64,000 nucleotides of DNA, from contig NZ_LGXZ01000003.1 of NCBI RefSeq assembly GCF_001238295.1, positions 62,001 to 126,000 of the forward strand, read 5' to 3'. Numbering within the stretch: the first letter of the stretch is position 1; each line of letters begins with the position of its first letter. The notes under the pieces were generated by a model. The model was not told the origin of the DNA and did no database searches. It saw only the letters and a list, made by a program, of their open reading frames with translations. This stretch comes from Ruegeria sp. 6PALISEP08 (lineage in GTDB: Bacteria; Pseudomonadota; Alphaproteobacteria; Rhodobacterales; Rhodobacteraceae). Below are positions 45,367 through 54,482 of the stretch, in pieces. Made by a program: the position numbers and the translations under genes.

Positions 45367-46590
45367 CTACAGTCCGGCGTTGCGCACCCAACGGATGATG
45401 GCCTGACGGTCTTCGGGTTCCATGTAGGTTACGTTTGCCGGAGGCATCGCGTGGGTGACGCCAGCCTGCAAATAGATTTGCTGCGCATTTCTGGCAATGT
45501 CGGCCTCGGTTTCCAAGAGCACACCTTTTGGGGCCCAAAGAATGCCTTCCCAAACCGGCTCGCGCGCGTGGCACATCGAGCAACGCCCAAGAACAATGTC
45601 ATGAGCGTCTTCGAACCCGTCTGCATCAGCAAACTTCTGTTCGTATGACGTCAGGGGCTGTGCTTCGGCCTCTTCCAGCGGCTGGTGCATGGGGGCCGTC
45701 GACAGCCACATGATGGCAATGAACAACAGTGCAGTGGCCAACCACGTCCAGGTCGGATTACCTGCACGGGCATGGCGGGTGTTGAAATAGTGCCGGATGG
45801 TCACGCCCATCAGGAACACTAGCGCAGCGATGATCCAGTTGTATTGCGTTGCAAACGCCAGCGGGTAGTGGTTCGACAGCATCAGGAACAATACGGGCAG
45901 TGTCAGATAGTTGTTGTGCGTCGAGCGCAACTTGGCAATCTTGCCGTATTTCGGATCCGGCGTGCGCCCGTTTTTCAGATCATCCACCACAATGCGCTGG
46001 TTGGGCATGATAATGAAGAACACGTTTGCCGTCATGATCGTGGCCGTGAACGCTCCCAGATGCAGCATCATCGCGCGTCCGGTGAAGATCTGGTTGTACC
46101 CCCAACCCATTGCAACCAGCAGTACGAACAGCAAAACCATCAGCAAGGTCGGGCGTTCCCCAAGCCCTGATTTGCAAAGGAAATCATAAACCAGCCATCC
46201 AACGGTAAGCGAGGCCGCCGAGATCAAAATACCTTGCCAAAGTGCCAGATCGGCCTTTCCCGCGTCGATCAGATACAGCTCTCCACCGACCCAATAGACG
46301 ATCATCAGCAGCGCCGCACCGCTGAGCCAGGTCGAATAGCTCTCCCATTTGAACCAGGTCAGGTGATCGGGCATCCGTTCTGGTGCGACCAAGTACTTCT
46401 GGATGTGATAAAAGCCGCCGCCATGGACCTGCCATTCCTCGCCATCTGCCGGACCAGGAACATTGCGGTTCAGACCTAGGTCGAGTGCGATGAAATAAAA
46501 AGAGGATCCGATCCAGGCCATGGCGGTGATCACGTGCAACCAGCGCACGGCAAAAGCCATCCAGTCCCAGAACACGGCAAAGTCGTACAT
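45367..46590 (-). CDS. puuD: Membrane-bound urate hydroxylase PuuD (cytochrome c type)
   Basis: A 407-residue protein with about eight membrane segments (residues ~10-320) and a C-terminal cytochrome c domain with heme site CSMCHAREPVW. The N-terminal part MYDFAVFWDWMAFAVRWLHV and VHGGGFYHIQKYLVAPERMP are the PuuD signature. It oxidises urate to 5-hydroxyisourate and passes electrons to the respiratory chain. It is divergent from a LysR gene and upstream of the other purine catabolic genes. Confidence 0.93.
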   Translation of the reverse strand: MYDFAVFWDWMAFAVRWLHVITAMAWIGSSFYFIALDLGLNRNVPGPADGEEWQVHGGGFYHIQKYLVAPERMPDHLTWFKWESYSTWLSGAALLMIVYWVGGELYLIDAGKADLALWQGILISAASLTVGWLVYDFLCKSGLGERPTLLMVLLFVLLVAMGWGYNQIFTGRAMMLHLGAFTATIMTANVFFIIMPNQRIVVDDLKNGRTPDPKYGKIAKLRSTHNNYLTLPVLFLMLSNHYPLAFATQYNWIIAALVFLMGVTIRHYFNTRHARAGNPTWTWLATALLFIAIMWLSTAPMHQPLEEAEAQPLTSYEQKFADADGFEDAHDIVLGRCSMCHAREPVWEGILWAPKGVLLETEADIARNAQQIYLQAGVTHAMPPANVTYMEPEDRQAIIRWVRNAGL

Positions 46591-46653
46591 TTCAGAGGTC
46601 TCCGATTAGTTGCCGACACACTAGGCAAACAGGCTTTTCTTCGGTATTCCCGT

Positions 46654-46670
46654 ATATTGTCAAACTGTAT
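46654..46670. promoter_or_regulatory. Candidate LysR operator between puuD and its divergent regulator
   Basis: ATA (46654-46656), 11 bases, TAT (46668-46670): the T-N11-A box form used by LysR proteins. It lies in the 96-base gap shared by puuD and the LysR gene, 16 bases before the latter's start. Confidence 0.4.
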
Positions 46671-46686
46671 CAAAAAAAACGAAAAG

Positions 46687-47607
46687 ATGTCTTATCTCGA
46701 TAATATCCGAACCTTTGTCAGGGTCTATGATCTGGGCGGTATGTCTGCTGCAGGGCGGGATCTTAGAATTTCTCCGGCCGTTACTTCGGCGCGGATTTCT
46801 CAGCTTGAGGACCACCTGGGCGTGCGCCTGTTCCAGCGCACGACCCGCAATCTGTCTCCGACAGAGCAAGGCAAGGCGTTTTATCCCGGAGCGGTCGCAG
46901 TATTGGATGCGGTAGACGACGCCGAGGCCAAGGTTTCCCATCTGACCGAGGCCCCGCGCGGATCATTGTTTGTTGCGGCGCCTTTGGGGGTGGGGCGCCG
47001 TCTTCTGGCACCGCACGTGCCTGATTTTCTGGCTGCTTACCCAGAAGTTGACGTGCGTTTGCGCCTGACAGACCGATCTGTTGACCTGACGACCGAAGGG
47101 CTGGACCTTGCGTTTTTCATTGGCCAGCCCGAGGACAGCACCTTGCGCATCCGCAAGATCGCGGATTGCCAGCGCGTGTTATGTGCCGCCCCGGCCTACG
47201 TGTCACGTTGCGGCATGCCATCAACCGGGGTTGATCTGGTCGCCGACAAACATGAATGCCTTAACCTGCGCTTTCCAGGAGCAGCCGAGTATCAGTGGAT
47301 GCTGGAAACCCCTGAGGGACCGAAACGCTTTGCGGTGTCGGGGCGGTTTGAATGTGATGATGGAGATGTTTTAACGGATTGGGCTTTGTCAGGGCAGGGG
47401 ATTGCAATGAAGCCCGTTTTTGAGATCGCCGAGCACCTCAAATCGGGACGTCTGGTCCCGGTTGCAACGGAAACGCCGCCGGTTTCCGTGCAGATGGCCT
47501 GTCTATACACGCACCGGCGGCATCAAGACCCGAAAGCACGCTTGTTCATGGATTTCATGATCGAACGAATCGGAAAAATCGTCCGAAACACGGAGTTTCC
47601 AGCCTAA
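46687..47607 (+). CDS. LysR-family regulator of the purine catabolic genes (inferred)
   Basis: A 306-residue regulator. The helix-turn-helix region is MSYLDNIRTFVRVYDLGGMS followed by AAGRDLRISPAVTSARISQLED. The effector-binding domain starts at about residue 92 (RGSLFVAAPLGVGRRLLAPH). It has the YLDNIRTFV start of the group that includes DsdC/AaeR-like regulators. Control of puuD and uraH is inferred from the divergent arrangement. Start ATG 46687; 51 codons of open frame upstream are not family-like. Confidence 0.8.
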   Translation: MSYLDNIRTFVRVYDLGGMSAAGRDLRISPAVTSARISQLEDHLGVRLFQRTTRNLSPTEQGKAFYPGAVAVLDAVDDAEAKVSHLTEAPRGSLFVAAPLGVGRRLLAPHVPDFLAAYPEVDVRLRLTDRSVDLTTEGLDLAFFIGQPEDSTLRIRKIADCQRVLCAAPAYVSRCGMPSTGVDLVADKHECLNLRFPGAAEYQWMLETPEGPKRFAVSGRFECDDGDVLTDWALSGQGIAMKPVFEIAEHLKSGRLVPVATETPPVSVQMACLYTHRRHQDPKARLFMDFMIERIGKIVRNTEFPA

Positions 47608-47663
47608 GACGGCTCCCACCTCTGCAAAACGGGCAGCAACCGGCGGGGACACTCTTTTTTCGA

Positions 47664-48020
47664 TCAGCTGCCGCGATAGGTTGAATAGCCGTAGGGCGAT
47701 AGCAGAAGCGGAACGTGGTAATGTGCCTCTGGGTCGGACATGCCGAACCGGATGGGGACCTGGTCCAGAAACAAGGGGTCGTCTCCGTCCTGACCTGTTG
47801 CGCGCAAGTAATCCCCTGCAAAGAAGATCAGTTCATAATTACCGGGTTTGAACGCGTCCTGCGGCAAGATCGGGCTGTCCGTACGGCCATCCGTGTTGGT
47901 CTCCATCTCAACCAGCTTGCGATGAGAGTTTCCGGACACGCTGTAGAGCGCAATTTTCAGCCCCCCGGCAGGGCAGCCACGCGCGGTATCCAGAACATGG
48001 GTTGTCAAATAGCCTGCCAC
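47664..48020 (-). CDS. uraH: 5-hydroxyisourate hydrolase
   Basis: A 118-residue transthyretin-related enzyme converting 5-hydroxyisourate to OHCU. The N-terminus MAGYLTTHVLDTARGCPAGG and the C-terminal YRGS are the family hallmarks, with His and Arg residues in between for the active site. It is divergent from puuE (134 bases between the starts) and convergent with the LysR gene. Confidence 0.95.
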   Translation of the reverse strand: MAGYLTTHVLDTARGCPAGGLKIALYSVSGNSHRKLVEMETNTDGRTDSPILPQDAFKPGNYELIFFAGDYLRATGQDGDDPLFLDQVPIRFGMSDPEAHYHVPLLLSPYGYSTYRGS

Positions 48021-48154
48021 CGGTCTCTCCTTTTATGTGTCTTTTGATTTGTTGCAGTCTGGCGCAAGGTTCAAAACAGTTGAAATGCCGAAAGAACCGG
48101 AAACAGCGTTCGGATTGATTTGATAATCAAAGTGCGCGTTCTGGGATAAGCCTG

Positions 48155-49603
48155 ATGGAAACAGATATAGGAACGGACGATACCATGCAGCCGCCGCGTT
48201 ACCCTCGGGACATGATCGGATACGGAGCAACCCCGCCCGAGGCGAAATGGCCGGGCGAGGCCAAGCTGGCCGTACAGATCGTGCTGAATTATGAGGAGGG
48301 CGGCGAAAACTGCGTGCTTCATGGCGATGACGCGTCCGAGGCGTTTCTATCCGAGATCGTGGGGGCCGCGCAATGGCCAGGCCAGCGGCACTGGAACATG
48401 GAATCGATCTATGAGTATGGCGCGCGTGCCGGGTTCTGGCGTTTGCATCGGCTGATGAAGGATCTGCCGATCACGGTATATGGCGTGGCAACATCTCTGG
48501 CGCGCTCGCCAGATCAGGTGGCGGCGATGAACTCCGCTGGATGGGAGATTGCCAGCCACGGTCTCAAATGGGTTGAACACAAAGACATGGCCCCGGAAGA
48601 AGAACGCGCGCACATCGCCGAGGCTATACGTTTGCACACCGAAGTCGTCGGTGACCGTCCGCGCGGGTGGTACACAGGGCGCTGTTCTGAAAACACGGTG
48701 CGTTTGGTCGCGGAAGAGGGCGGGTTTGCCTATGTTGCGGACACCTATGCGGACGATCTTCCCTACTGGATGCAGACCGGAGGGCGGGATCAGTTAATCG
48801 TGCCTTACACGCTGGATTGCAACGACATGCGTTTTGCCACGCCTCAAGGATTCAACTCGGGCGATCAGTTTTTCTCGTACCTGAAAGACAGTTTCGACGC
48901 GCTGTATGCCGAGGGTGAGGCGGGGGTGCCCAAGATGCTCTCGATCGGTTTGCATTGCCGCTTGATTGGCCGCCCGGGTCGGGTGATGGCGCTGAAACGG
49001 TTCTTGGATTATGCGCAGGGTTTTTCTGATGTTTGGTTCGCAACCCGTCTGCAAATCGCGCAGCATTGGGCGACCACTCATCCACCGGTGCATCGCGCAC
49101 GACCATCTCAGATGGACCGCGCCGCGTTTGTTGAGGCGTTCGGCGGAATTTTTGAACACTCAGCCTGGATTGCCGAACGCGCCTATGATCTGGAACTGGG
49201 CCCGGCACATGACACCGCAGGGGGGGTGCATAACGCGTTGACGCGGATGTTCCGTTCGGCGTCTGAAGATGAGCGTCTGGGCGTCCTGACCGCGCATCCG
49301 GATCTGGCGGGTAAGCTGGCGCAGGCCAAGCGGTTGACGCAGGAAAGCACGTCCGAGCAAGCGTCAGCGGGTTTGGACGCACTGACCGATGCCGAACGCG
49401 AGACGTTCACCGATCTGAATCAGCGCTACACTCAGACATTCGGTTTCCCTTTCATCATCGCGGTACGAGACCACAACAAGGCGTCAATCCTCGAAGCTTT
49501 TCAGCGGCGCATCGAACAGGATCGCACAACGGAACTTGCCGAAGCCTGCCGTCAGGTTGAGCGGATTGCAGAGTTCCGCTTGCGGGACGTTTTGCCATCA
49601 TGA
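48155..49603 (+). CDS. puuE: Bifunctional allantoinase / OHCU decarboxylase (PuuE-UraD fusion)
   Basis: A 482-residue protein with two enzymes. Residues ~1-315 are a PuuE allantoinase of the polysaccharide-deacetylase fold, with MIGYGATPPEAKWPGEA, LNYEEGGE and SHGLKWVEHKD. Residues ~320-482 are UraD, the OHCU decarboxylase: FGGIFEHSAWIAERAYD, the catalytic His in AHPDLAGKLA and the Glu 20 residues later in SEQASAGLD. UraD makes S-allantoin and PuuE hydrolyses it to allantoate, so two consecutive steps sit in one chain. Start ATG 48155; ATG 48185 is possible. allA overlaps the stop by four bases. Confidence 0.93.
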   Translation: METDIGTDDTMQPPRYPRDMIGYGATPPEAKWPGEAKLAVQIVLNYEEGGENCVLHGDDASEAFLSEIVGAAQWPGQRHWNMESIYEYGARAGFWRLHRLMKDLPITVYGVATSLARSPDQVAAMNSAGWEIASHGLKWVEHKDMAPEEERAHIAEAIRLHTEVVGDRPRGWYTGRCSENTVRLVAEEGGFAYVADTYADDLPYWMQTGGRDQLIVPYTLDCNDMRFATPQGFNSGDQFFSYLKDSFDALYAEGEAGVPKMLSIGLHCRLIGRPGRVMALKRFLDYAQGFSDVWFATRLQIAQHWATTHPPVHRARPSQMDRAAFVEAFGGIFEHSAWIAERAYDLELGPAHDTAGGVHNALTRMFRSASEDERLGVLTAHPDLAGKLAQAKRLTQESTSEQASAGLDALTDAERETFTDLNQRYTQTFGFPFIIAVRDHNKASILEAFQRRIEQDRTTELAEACRQVERIAEFRLRDVLPS

Positions 49604-50085
49604 CCCGGCGGATCGTGGCAGAGGTGATCTCGGAAGAAGCATTTGCCCCCTTCGGCGATCTGGTCGAGGCGTCTGGGTCTCCGGACAAGATCATAAACCA
49701 GGGGCAATGTGGCCGGTTTCACGATCGGGCGAAGCTGGACTTTGCCGACGGTCAGGCCGGGATAAGCCTGTTCAACGCCAATCCGCGTGCGCTGCCTTGC
49801 ACGCTTGAGATGGTCGAGCGCCACCCTGATGGAAGCCAGGCGTTCATTCCCATGACGCATCAACCCTTTCTGGTGATTGTCGCACCAGACGACGCCGGGT
49901 TGCCCGGTGTGCCGCGCGCTTTCATTACCAAGCCGGGTCAGATGGTGAACTATCACCGCGGCACGTGGCATGGTGTTTTGACGCCTCTGCATAGCCCCGG
50001 TCTGTTCGCGGTGGTGGACCGGATCGGCAGTGGCTCAAATCTGGAAGAACACTGGTTCGACACGCCTTATGAAGTCGTGCCGTAA
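49600..50085 (+). CDS. allA: Ureidoglycolate lyase
   Basis: A 161-residue cupin-like enzyme splitting ureidoglycolate to glyoxylate and urea. The family pattern FAPFGDLVEASG near the N-terminus and YHRGTWHGVLTPLHSPG are present, and ALP-rich strands in between (TLEMVERHPDGSQAFIPM) fit the AllA fold. The start overlaps the end of puuE. It is followed by the permease gene after 63 bases. Confidence 0.93.
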   Translation: MTRRIVAEVISEEAFAPFGDLVEASGSPDKIINQGQCGRFHDRAKLDFADGQAGISLFNANPRALPCTLEMVERHPDGSQAFIPMTHQPFLVIVAPDDAGLPGVPRAFITKPGQMVNYHRGTWHGVLTPLHSPGLFAVVDRIGSGSNLEEHWFDTPYEVVP

Positions 50086-50148
50086 CCCAATGAAGCCGCA
50101 GGATAAGCGGCAATACCCCCGTGAACTCTGACTGGGAGGACAGCACTC

Positions 50149-51579
50149 ATGGCCGAAACTTCGATTGGAACACCCGAACAGCTTCGGGATCCGAACTATA
50201 CGCCTGCTCTACACAAGGCGACTCCACTGGGTATTCAGCACGTTCTGGCGATGTTCGTCTCGAACGTGACGCCTGCTATCATTGTGGCGGGCGCTGCAGG
50301 GTTTGGGTTCGGGTCGAATTCGCCTGACTTCCCCGAGCTTTTGTATCTGATCCAGATTTCGATGCTGTTTGCTGGCGTGGCAACGCTGTTGCAGACGGTT
50401 ACTCTGGGTCCGGTTGGGGCTGCATTACCGATTGTTCAAGGCACCAGCTTCGCCTTTCTGCCCATCATGATTCCGCTTGTGGCGGGCAAGGGTGTCGATG
50501 GGCTGGCGGCCTTGTTCGGGGGTGTGATCATCGGTGGCGTGTTCCATGCCTGTCTGGGGGCTGTCATCGGTAAGATCCGCTTCGCTTTACCCCCACTTGT
50601 AACTGGCCTTGTGGTTACGATGATCGGTCTTGCGTTGGTCAAGGTCGGGATCCAGTACGCCGCTGGCGGGGTCCCAGCTATCGGTACGCCGGAATACGGC
50701 TCGATGCTGAACTGGTCGGCGGCGATGGTTGTTATTGTCGTGACACTCGCATTGAAATTCTTCGCCCGGGGGATGCTTTCGGTTTCGGCAGTCCTGATCG
50801 GTCTGGCGGTAGGGTACGGTTATGCGTTGATGGTCGGGATGGTTACTTTCGAGGCGATTGGTACAAGCTGGGGCCGTGCCTCGGCCTTCGCACTGCCTGT
50901 TCCGTTCAAATACGGCTTTGAGTTTTCGTTCGCAGCAGTCATCGGCTTCTGCCTGATGGCCTTTGTCTCGGCCATCGAAACCGTTGGTGACGTTTCAGGT
51001 GTGACTAAAGGTGGTGCGGGTCGTGAAGCGACGGATGAAGAAATTGCCGGTGCGACTTATGCTGATGGTATTGGCTCGGCGCTTGCTGGTGTATTTGGCG
51101 GGTTGCCCAACACGTCGTTCAGCCAGAATGTCGGCCTGATTGCGATGACCGGGGTGATGAGTCGCCATGTTGTGACCATTGGCGCTTTGTTCCTGATCGT
51201 GTGCGGATTGGTTCCGAAGGTCGGTGCTATAATCCGGACAATTCCCATCGAGGTGTTGGGCGGAGGCGTGATTGTCATGTTCGGGATGGTCGTGGCAGCG
51301 GGCATCTCCATGTTGTCTGATGTCGATTGGAACCGGCGCAACATGGTGATCTTTGCGATCTCGCTTTCCATCGGATTCGGGTTGCAGCTTGAGCCCGACG
51401 CAGTTCAGCACCTGCCGGATACTCTGGGCATCCTCATGAAAAGCGGTTTGCTGCCTGCTGCGGTCATTGCCATCGTACTTAACCTCGTTCTGCCGGAAGA
51501 GCTGACAGACGAAGCCACGGAAGAAGTATCGGGTGGAATGTCCGGGCATGGCGCCGGAAGTTTACCGGGTCACAAATAA
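50149..51579 (+). CDS. Nucleobase:cation symporter-2 family purine permease
   Basis: A 476-residue membrane protein of the NCS2 (uracil/xanthine/urate) family, with about 14 hydrophobic segments. The QGTSFAFLPIM and SAIETVGDVSGVTKGG segments are the substrate-binding motifs, and GLPNTSFSQNVG is the second half of the signature. The location beside puuD-uraH-puuE-allA implies transport of urate or another purine. ATG 50149 has GGGAGG upstream. A convergent terminator follows. Confidence 0.9.
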   Translation: MAETSIGTPEQLRDPNYTPALHKATPLGIQHVLAMFVSNVTPAIIVAGAAGFGFGSNSPDFPELLYLIQISMLFAGVATLLQTVTLGPVGAALPIVQGTSFAFLPIMIPLVAGKGVDGLAALFGGVIIGGVFHACLGAVIGKIRFALPPLVTGLVVTMIGLALVKVGIQYAAGGVPAIGTPEYGSMLNWSAAMVVIVVTLALKFFARGMLSVSAVLIGLAVGYGYALMVGMVTFEAIGTSWGRASAFALPVPFKYGFEFSFAAVIGFCLMAFVSAIETVGDVSGVTKGGAGREATDEEIAGATYADGIGSALAGVFGGLPNTSFSQNVGLIAMTGVMSRHVVTIGALFLIVCGLVPKVGAIIRTIPIEVLGGGVIVMFGMVVAAGISMLSDVDWNRRNMVIFAISLSIGFGLQLEPDAVQHLPDTLGILMKSGLLPAAVIAIVLNLVLPEELTDEATEEVSGGMSGHGAGSLPGHK

Positions 51580-51590
51580 CCAAACCAACG

Positions 51591-51625
51591 CCGGATCGCG
51601 CCCCCACTTGCGGGCCGCGGTCCGG
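51591..51625. terminator. Terminator between the permease and gap genes
   Basis: CCGGATCGCG (51591-51600) and CGCGGTCCGG (51616-51625) form a 10-bp stem with one G-T pair; inner bases can pair further. It lies directly between two convergent genes. Confidence 0.65.
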
Positions 51626-52612
51626 TTACTCGGTGGCCATAAGGCGTGCGACGTCCAGCATCCTGGCGGAAAAGCCCCATTCATTGTCATACCAGCCGAA
51701 GACCCGAACCTGGTTTTTGCCTACCATACGGGTTTCTGGCCCGGCAATAACCAGCGATTCCGGGCGGGCGCGCAGGTCGGACGAGACCAGTGGCAAGTCC
51801 GTCCAGCCAAGGACAGGGGATGCAGCAACAGCCTGTTTCAGGCAATGATCGAAGGTTTCGGCATTCATGCCGCGCTGCAAAGTGACCACGAGGTCCACGG
51901 CTGACACGCTTGCTGTGGGTACACGGACAGCCGCGCCAGAAATGCGCCCGGCCAGATGCGGCAGGACGACATTGATCAGGTGCATGGCGCTCGATGTTGT
52001 AGGTACCATCGAAAGTGCGCCTGCCCGAGAGCGTGCGAGGTCACCGCGCGGGGCGTCGACCATGGGCTGACTATTGGTGTAGCAGTGGATGGTCGTCATG
52101 TGCCCCGCCGCAACGCCGCCGATATCGTCGATGACCTTGACCAAAGGCACCAGCCCATTGGTGGTGCATGACGCGTTTGACACAATCCGGGCATTACCCA
52201 AATGATCCTCATTTGCTCCAAGTACAATGGTCACATCCGCAGCGGGTGAGGGGCCCGAAATCAGGACTTTGCCCGCACCTGCGGTCAGACCGCGGCGTGC
52301 GTCGTCGGAGCTGCGGGCAATACCCGTGCAGTCCAGCATCACGTCTACGCCAGACAGATCCACACGGGTCAGGTCGGCGCTATGCGTCATCGGAACTGTC
52401 CGGCCATCCACGATCAGTGCGGCGTCTCCTTCGGACACGTCACCTAGGTAAGGACCGAATGTGCTGTCATATTTGAAAAGGTAAGCGCAGGTTTCGAGCG
52501 GTGCGATGTCGTTGATCAGCACCAGCTCGATATCTGACCCTTCCGGCAGGGCCAGAACCTGCCGCAGGATCGTGCGGCCGATGCGGCCGAATCCGTTAAT
52601 CGCGAGTTTCAT
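51626..52612 (-). CDS. gap: Glyceraldehyde-3-phosphate dehydrogenase, type I
   Basis: A 328-residue NAD(P)-dependent dehydrogenase. The N-terminus MKLAINGFGRIGR is the nucleotide-binding motif and Cys149 in NASCTTNGL is the nucleophile; VKVIDDIGGVAAGHMTTIH and NEWGFSARML are also kept. Start is ATG 52612. It is of the GapA/GapB type. Its place inside a purine catabolic block is unexplained: the product glyoxylate and its derivatives could feed triose phosphates, but that is only a thought. Confidence 0.92.
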   Translation of the reverse strand: MKLAINGFGRIGRTILRQVLALPEGSDIELVLINDIAPLETCAYLFKYDSTFGPYLGDVSEGDAALIVDGRTVPMTHSADLTRVDLSGVDVMLDCTGIARSSDDARRGLTAGAGKVLISGPSPAADVTIVLGANEDHLGNARIVSNASCTTNGLVPLVKVIDDIGGVAAGHMTTIHCYTNSQPMVDAPRGDLARSRAGALSMVPTTSSAMHLINVVLPHLAGRISGAAVRVPTASVSAVDLVVTLQRGMNAETFDHCLKQAVAASPVLGWTDLPLVSSDLRARPESLVIAGPETRMVGKNQVRVFGWYDNEWGFSARMLDVARLMATE

Positions 52613-52666
52613 GCGCAAGCTATGGCAGGCCGGTCGGGCGACCTCAATGCCTTAACTGACGCATTG

Positions 52667-52990
52667 TCAGTTGCAGCTGACCTGCGAGAAGAACTGCCCC
52701 GAGATGTTCTGATACATGCTCGCCACAATCGGTTTACACCCGGTTGCCTGCTGAATCGCGGCGATGGCTTGAATCGTGCGCAAACGCGGCGGGGGGCCAA
52801 ACGGGTTGAGGTTGTTGTTGTCGCGCGTGGCGCGGTAAATGACTGGCGTGTCAGAGATCTGTGTCACCGCCCAGGTGCGGCTCATGACGAAGACGGACTT
52901 AGTCTCTTCCTTGGCCGAAATGGGTGACGTGTACAAAGCCGCAGACGCGGCGAGTGCGGCAATGGCCAGCAGGGCAGGGCGCAGTTTCAT
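52667..52990 (-). CDS. Small exported protein of unknown function
   Basis: A 107-residue protein with a signal peptide ending TSPISAKEE. The mature part has only two cysteines (in TGCKPIVASMYQ and SQVSCN at the end), probably one disulphide, and a middle rich in Asn, Pro and Arg. Start ATG 52990; the longer frame from 53038 would put 16 residues before the signal. No family recognised. It lies between gap and allE on the same strand. Confidence 0.55.
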   Translation of the reverse strand: MKLRPALLAIAALAASAALYTSPISAKEETKSVFVMSRTWAVTQISDTPVIYRATRDNNNLNPFGPPPRLRTIQAIAAIQQATGCKPIVASMYQNISGQFFSQVSCN

Positions 52991-53102
52991 GGAACAATCT
53001 CCAATGCTCAAAATCAGAATTTGCTTGGATTTCAGCAAATTCCGGCGCGCGTGTGAAGCCCTGAAACCATAAATTCACTGAGCGGCCCCGCGAGCAACCT
53101 GT

Positions 53103-53936
53103 TTACCGGAGGGGTGGAGACAAGGGCATGTGCCGGTTGACATCCTTGTAAAGCAGATACCGGAACCGCCCCGGACCGCCTGCATAACAGGCTTGTGGGC
53201 AGAAGGCGCGCAGCCACATGTAATCGCCTGCTTCAATCTCGACCCAATCCTGATTGAGACGATAGACAGCTTTACCTTCCAGCACATAGAGCCCGTGTTC
53301 CATCACATGGGTCTCGGCAAACGGGATGACCCCGCCGGGTTCGAAATTGACGATGTTCACATGCATGTCATGGCGCAGGTCCTGAGGGTCGGCAAACCGC
53401 GTGGTGGACCAGCGGCCCTCGGTTCCCGGCATTTCAACCGGTGTCACGTCGCGCTCGTTGGTAATGATCGGATCGGGTAAGGGCAGCCCAGGCACCGACT
53501 GATAGGCTTTGCGGACCCAGTGGAACCGGGCGACTGCGTCACCCGTGTTGTGCAATGTCCAGTCACTTCCCGGGGGAATATAGGCATAACCGCCTGTTTC
53601 TAAAACATGTTTTTCTGCGTTCAGGATCAGGGTAACGGTCCCCTCGACCACGAACAGAACGGCTTGTGCCTGCGCCTCGATCTCGGGCCGGTCACTGCCG
53701 CCGCCGGGCTGCACCTCCATGATGTATTGCGAGAATGTCTCGGCAAATCCGCTGAGCGGGCGCGACAGAACCCAAAGGCGTGTGCCTTCCCAGAAGGGCA
53801 GGGAGCTGGTGACGATGTCACGCATCGTGCCTTTGGGGATGACCGCATAAGCATCCGTGAACATGGCGCGGTCGGTCAACAGTTGGTCCTGACCGGGGTG
53901 GCCCCCGATTGGGGCGAAATAGGATGGTTTGGTCAT
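53103..53936 (-). CDS. allE: (S)-ureidoglycine aminohydrolase
   Basis: A 277-residue bicupin enzyme that converts ureidoglycine to ureidoglycolate with release of ammonia. Two cupin halves are seen: one around AETFSQYIMEVQPGGGSDRP and GGYAYIPPGSDWTLHN, and a second around VNIVNFEPGGVIPFAETHVMEHG with metal ligands His and Glu. Start ATG 53936; a much longer frame to 54377 is open but its extra 147 residues do not look like this family. It is separated from allA by the permease and gap genes. Confidence 0.92.
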   Translation of the reverse strand: MTKPSYFAPIGGHPGQDQLLTDRAMFTDAYAVIPKGTMRDIVTSSLPFWEGTRLWVLSRPLSGFAETFSQYIMEVQPGGGSDRPEIEAQAQAVLFVVEGTVTLILNAEKHVLETGGYAYIPPGSDWTLHNTGDAVARFHWVRKAYQSVPGLPLPDPIITNERDVTPVEMPGTEGRWSTTRFADPQDLRHDMHVNIVNFEPGGVIPFAETHVMEHGLYVLEGKAVYRLNQDWVEIEAGDYMWLRAFCPQACYAGGPGRFRYLLYKDVNRHMPLSPPLR

Positions 53937-54110
53937 TATGAGCCTCGGGGTCGTTTGTAAGGCAATATGGGCACAAAGGTTTGGAGCAGAAAGGTCCACC
54001 TGCGCGATAGGTTTGTTCGGGATATTTTGAAGGTCGGCGTCTAGGGCTTGGCCCTGCCGCGCCGGAGGTATATCGTTGGACACAAATGATTTCAGTTCTG
54101 TGAGGCCGCT

Positions 54111-54467
54111 ATGAAAGCCCAGTTTTTGCCTGCAATCGCCGCTTGTGGCGTTCTTTTCATGGCCGGTTTGGCTGACGCCAAGCCGCTGTCGCGAATCATT
54201 GCTGAAATGGGCTTGTCGCCTGCGGATTTCGAAGTGGTCAACGCAACCGCGAACACATTGCTGACCAGTGGGACACCGTCTGTGGGTCAGGAACGGGCCT
54301 GGAATAACGACGATACCGGATCGAAAGGCACGATCCGGGTGCAGAATGTGCAGGGAAATTGCGTCAGCCTTCAGCACGTCATTCAGCCGGAAGGTGGGGA
54401 TCAGAGCCGCGAGATCAGAACCCGCCGATGCAATGACGGCAATGGCAACTGGATTCTCACGCCCTGA
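54111..54467 (+). CDS. Small exported protein of unknown function
   Basis: A 118-residue protein with a signal peptide ending GLADA-KP. The mature part has two cysteines (GNCVSLQH and TRRCNDGNG) and a C-terminal half (NDDTGSKGTIRVQN, then NCVSLQHVIQP) that resembles the surface-antigen type of small exported protein. No function is known. It lies between allE and ghrA, on the opposite strand to both. Confidence 0.6.
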   Translation: MKAQFLPAIAACGVLFMAGLADAKPLSRIIAEMGLSPADFEVVNATANTLLTSGTPSVGQERAWNNDDTGSKGTIRVQNVQGNCVSLQHVIQPEGGDQSREIRTRRCNDGNGNWILTP

Positions 54468-54482
54468 TCTTAGGTGCGGACC

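Noticed and set aside
53937..54377. N-terminal extension of allE
   Set aside because: The 147 extra residues do not resemble the family, and the extension overlaps the small exported gene at 54111 on the other strand.
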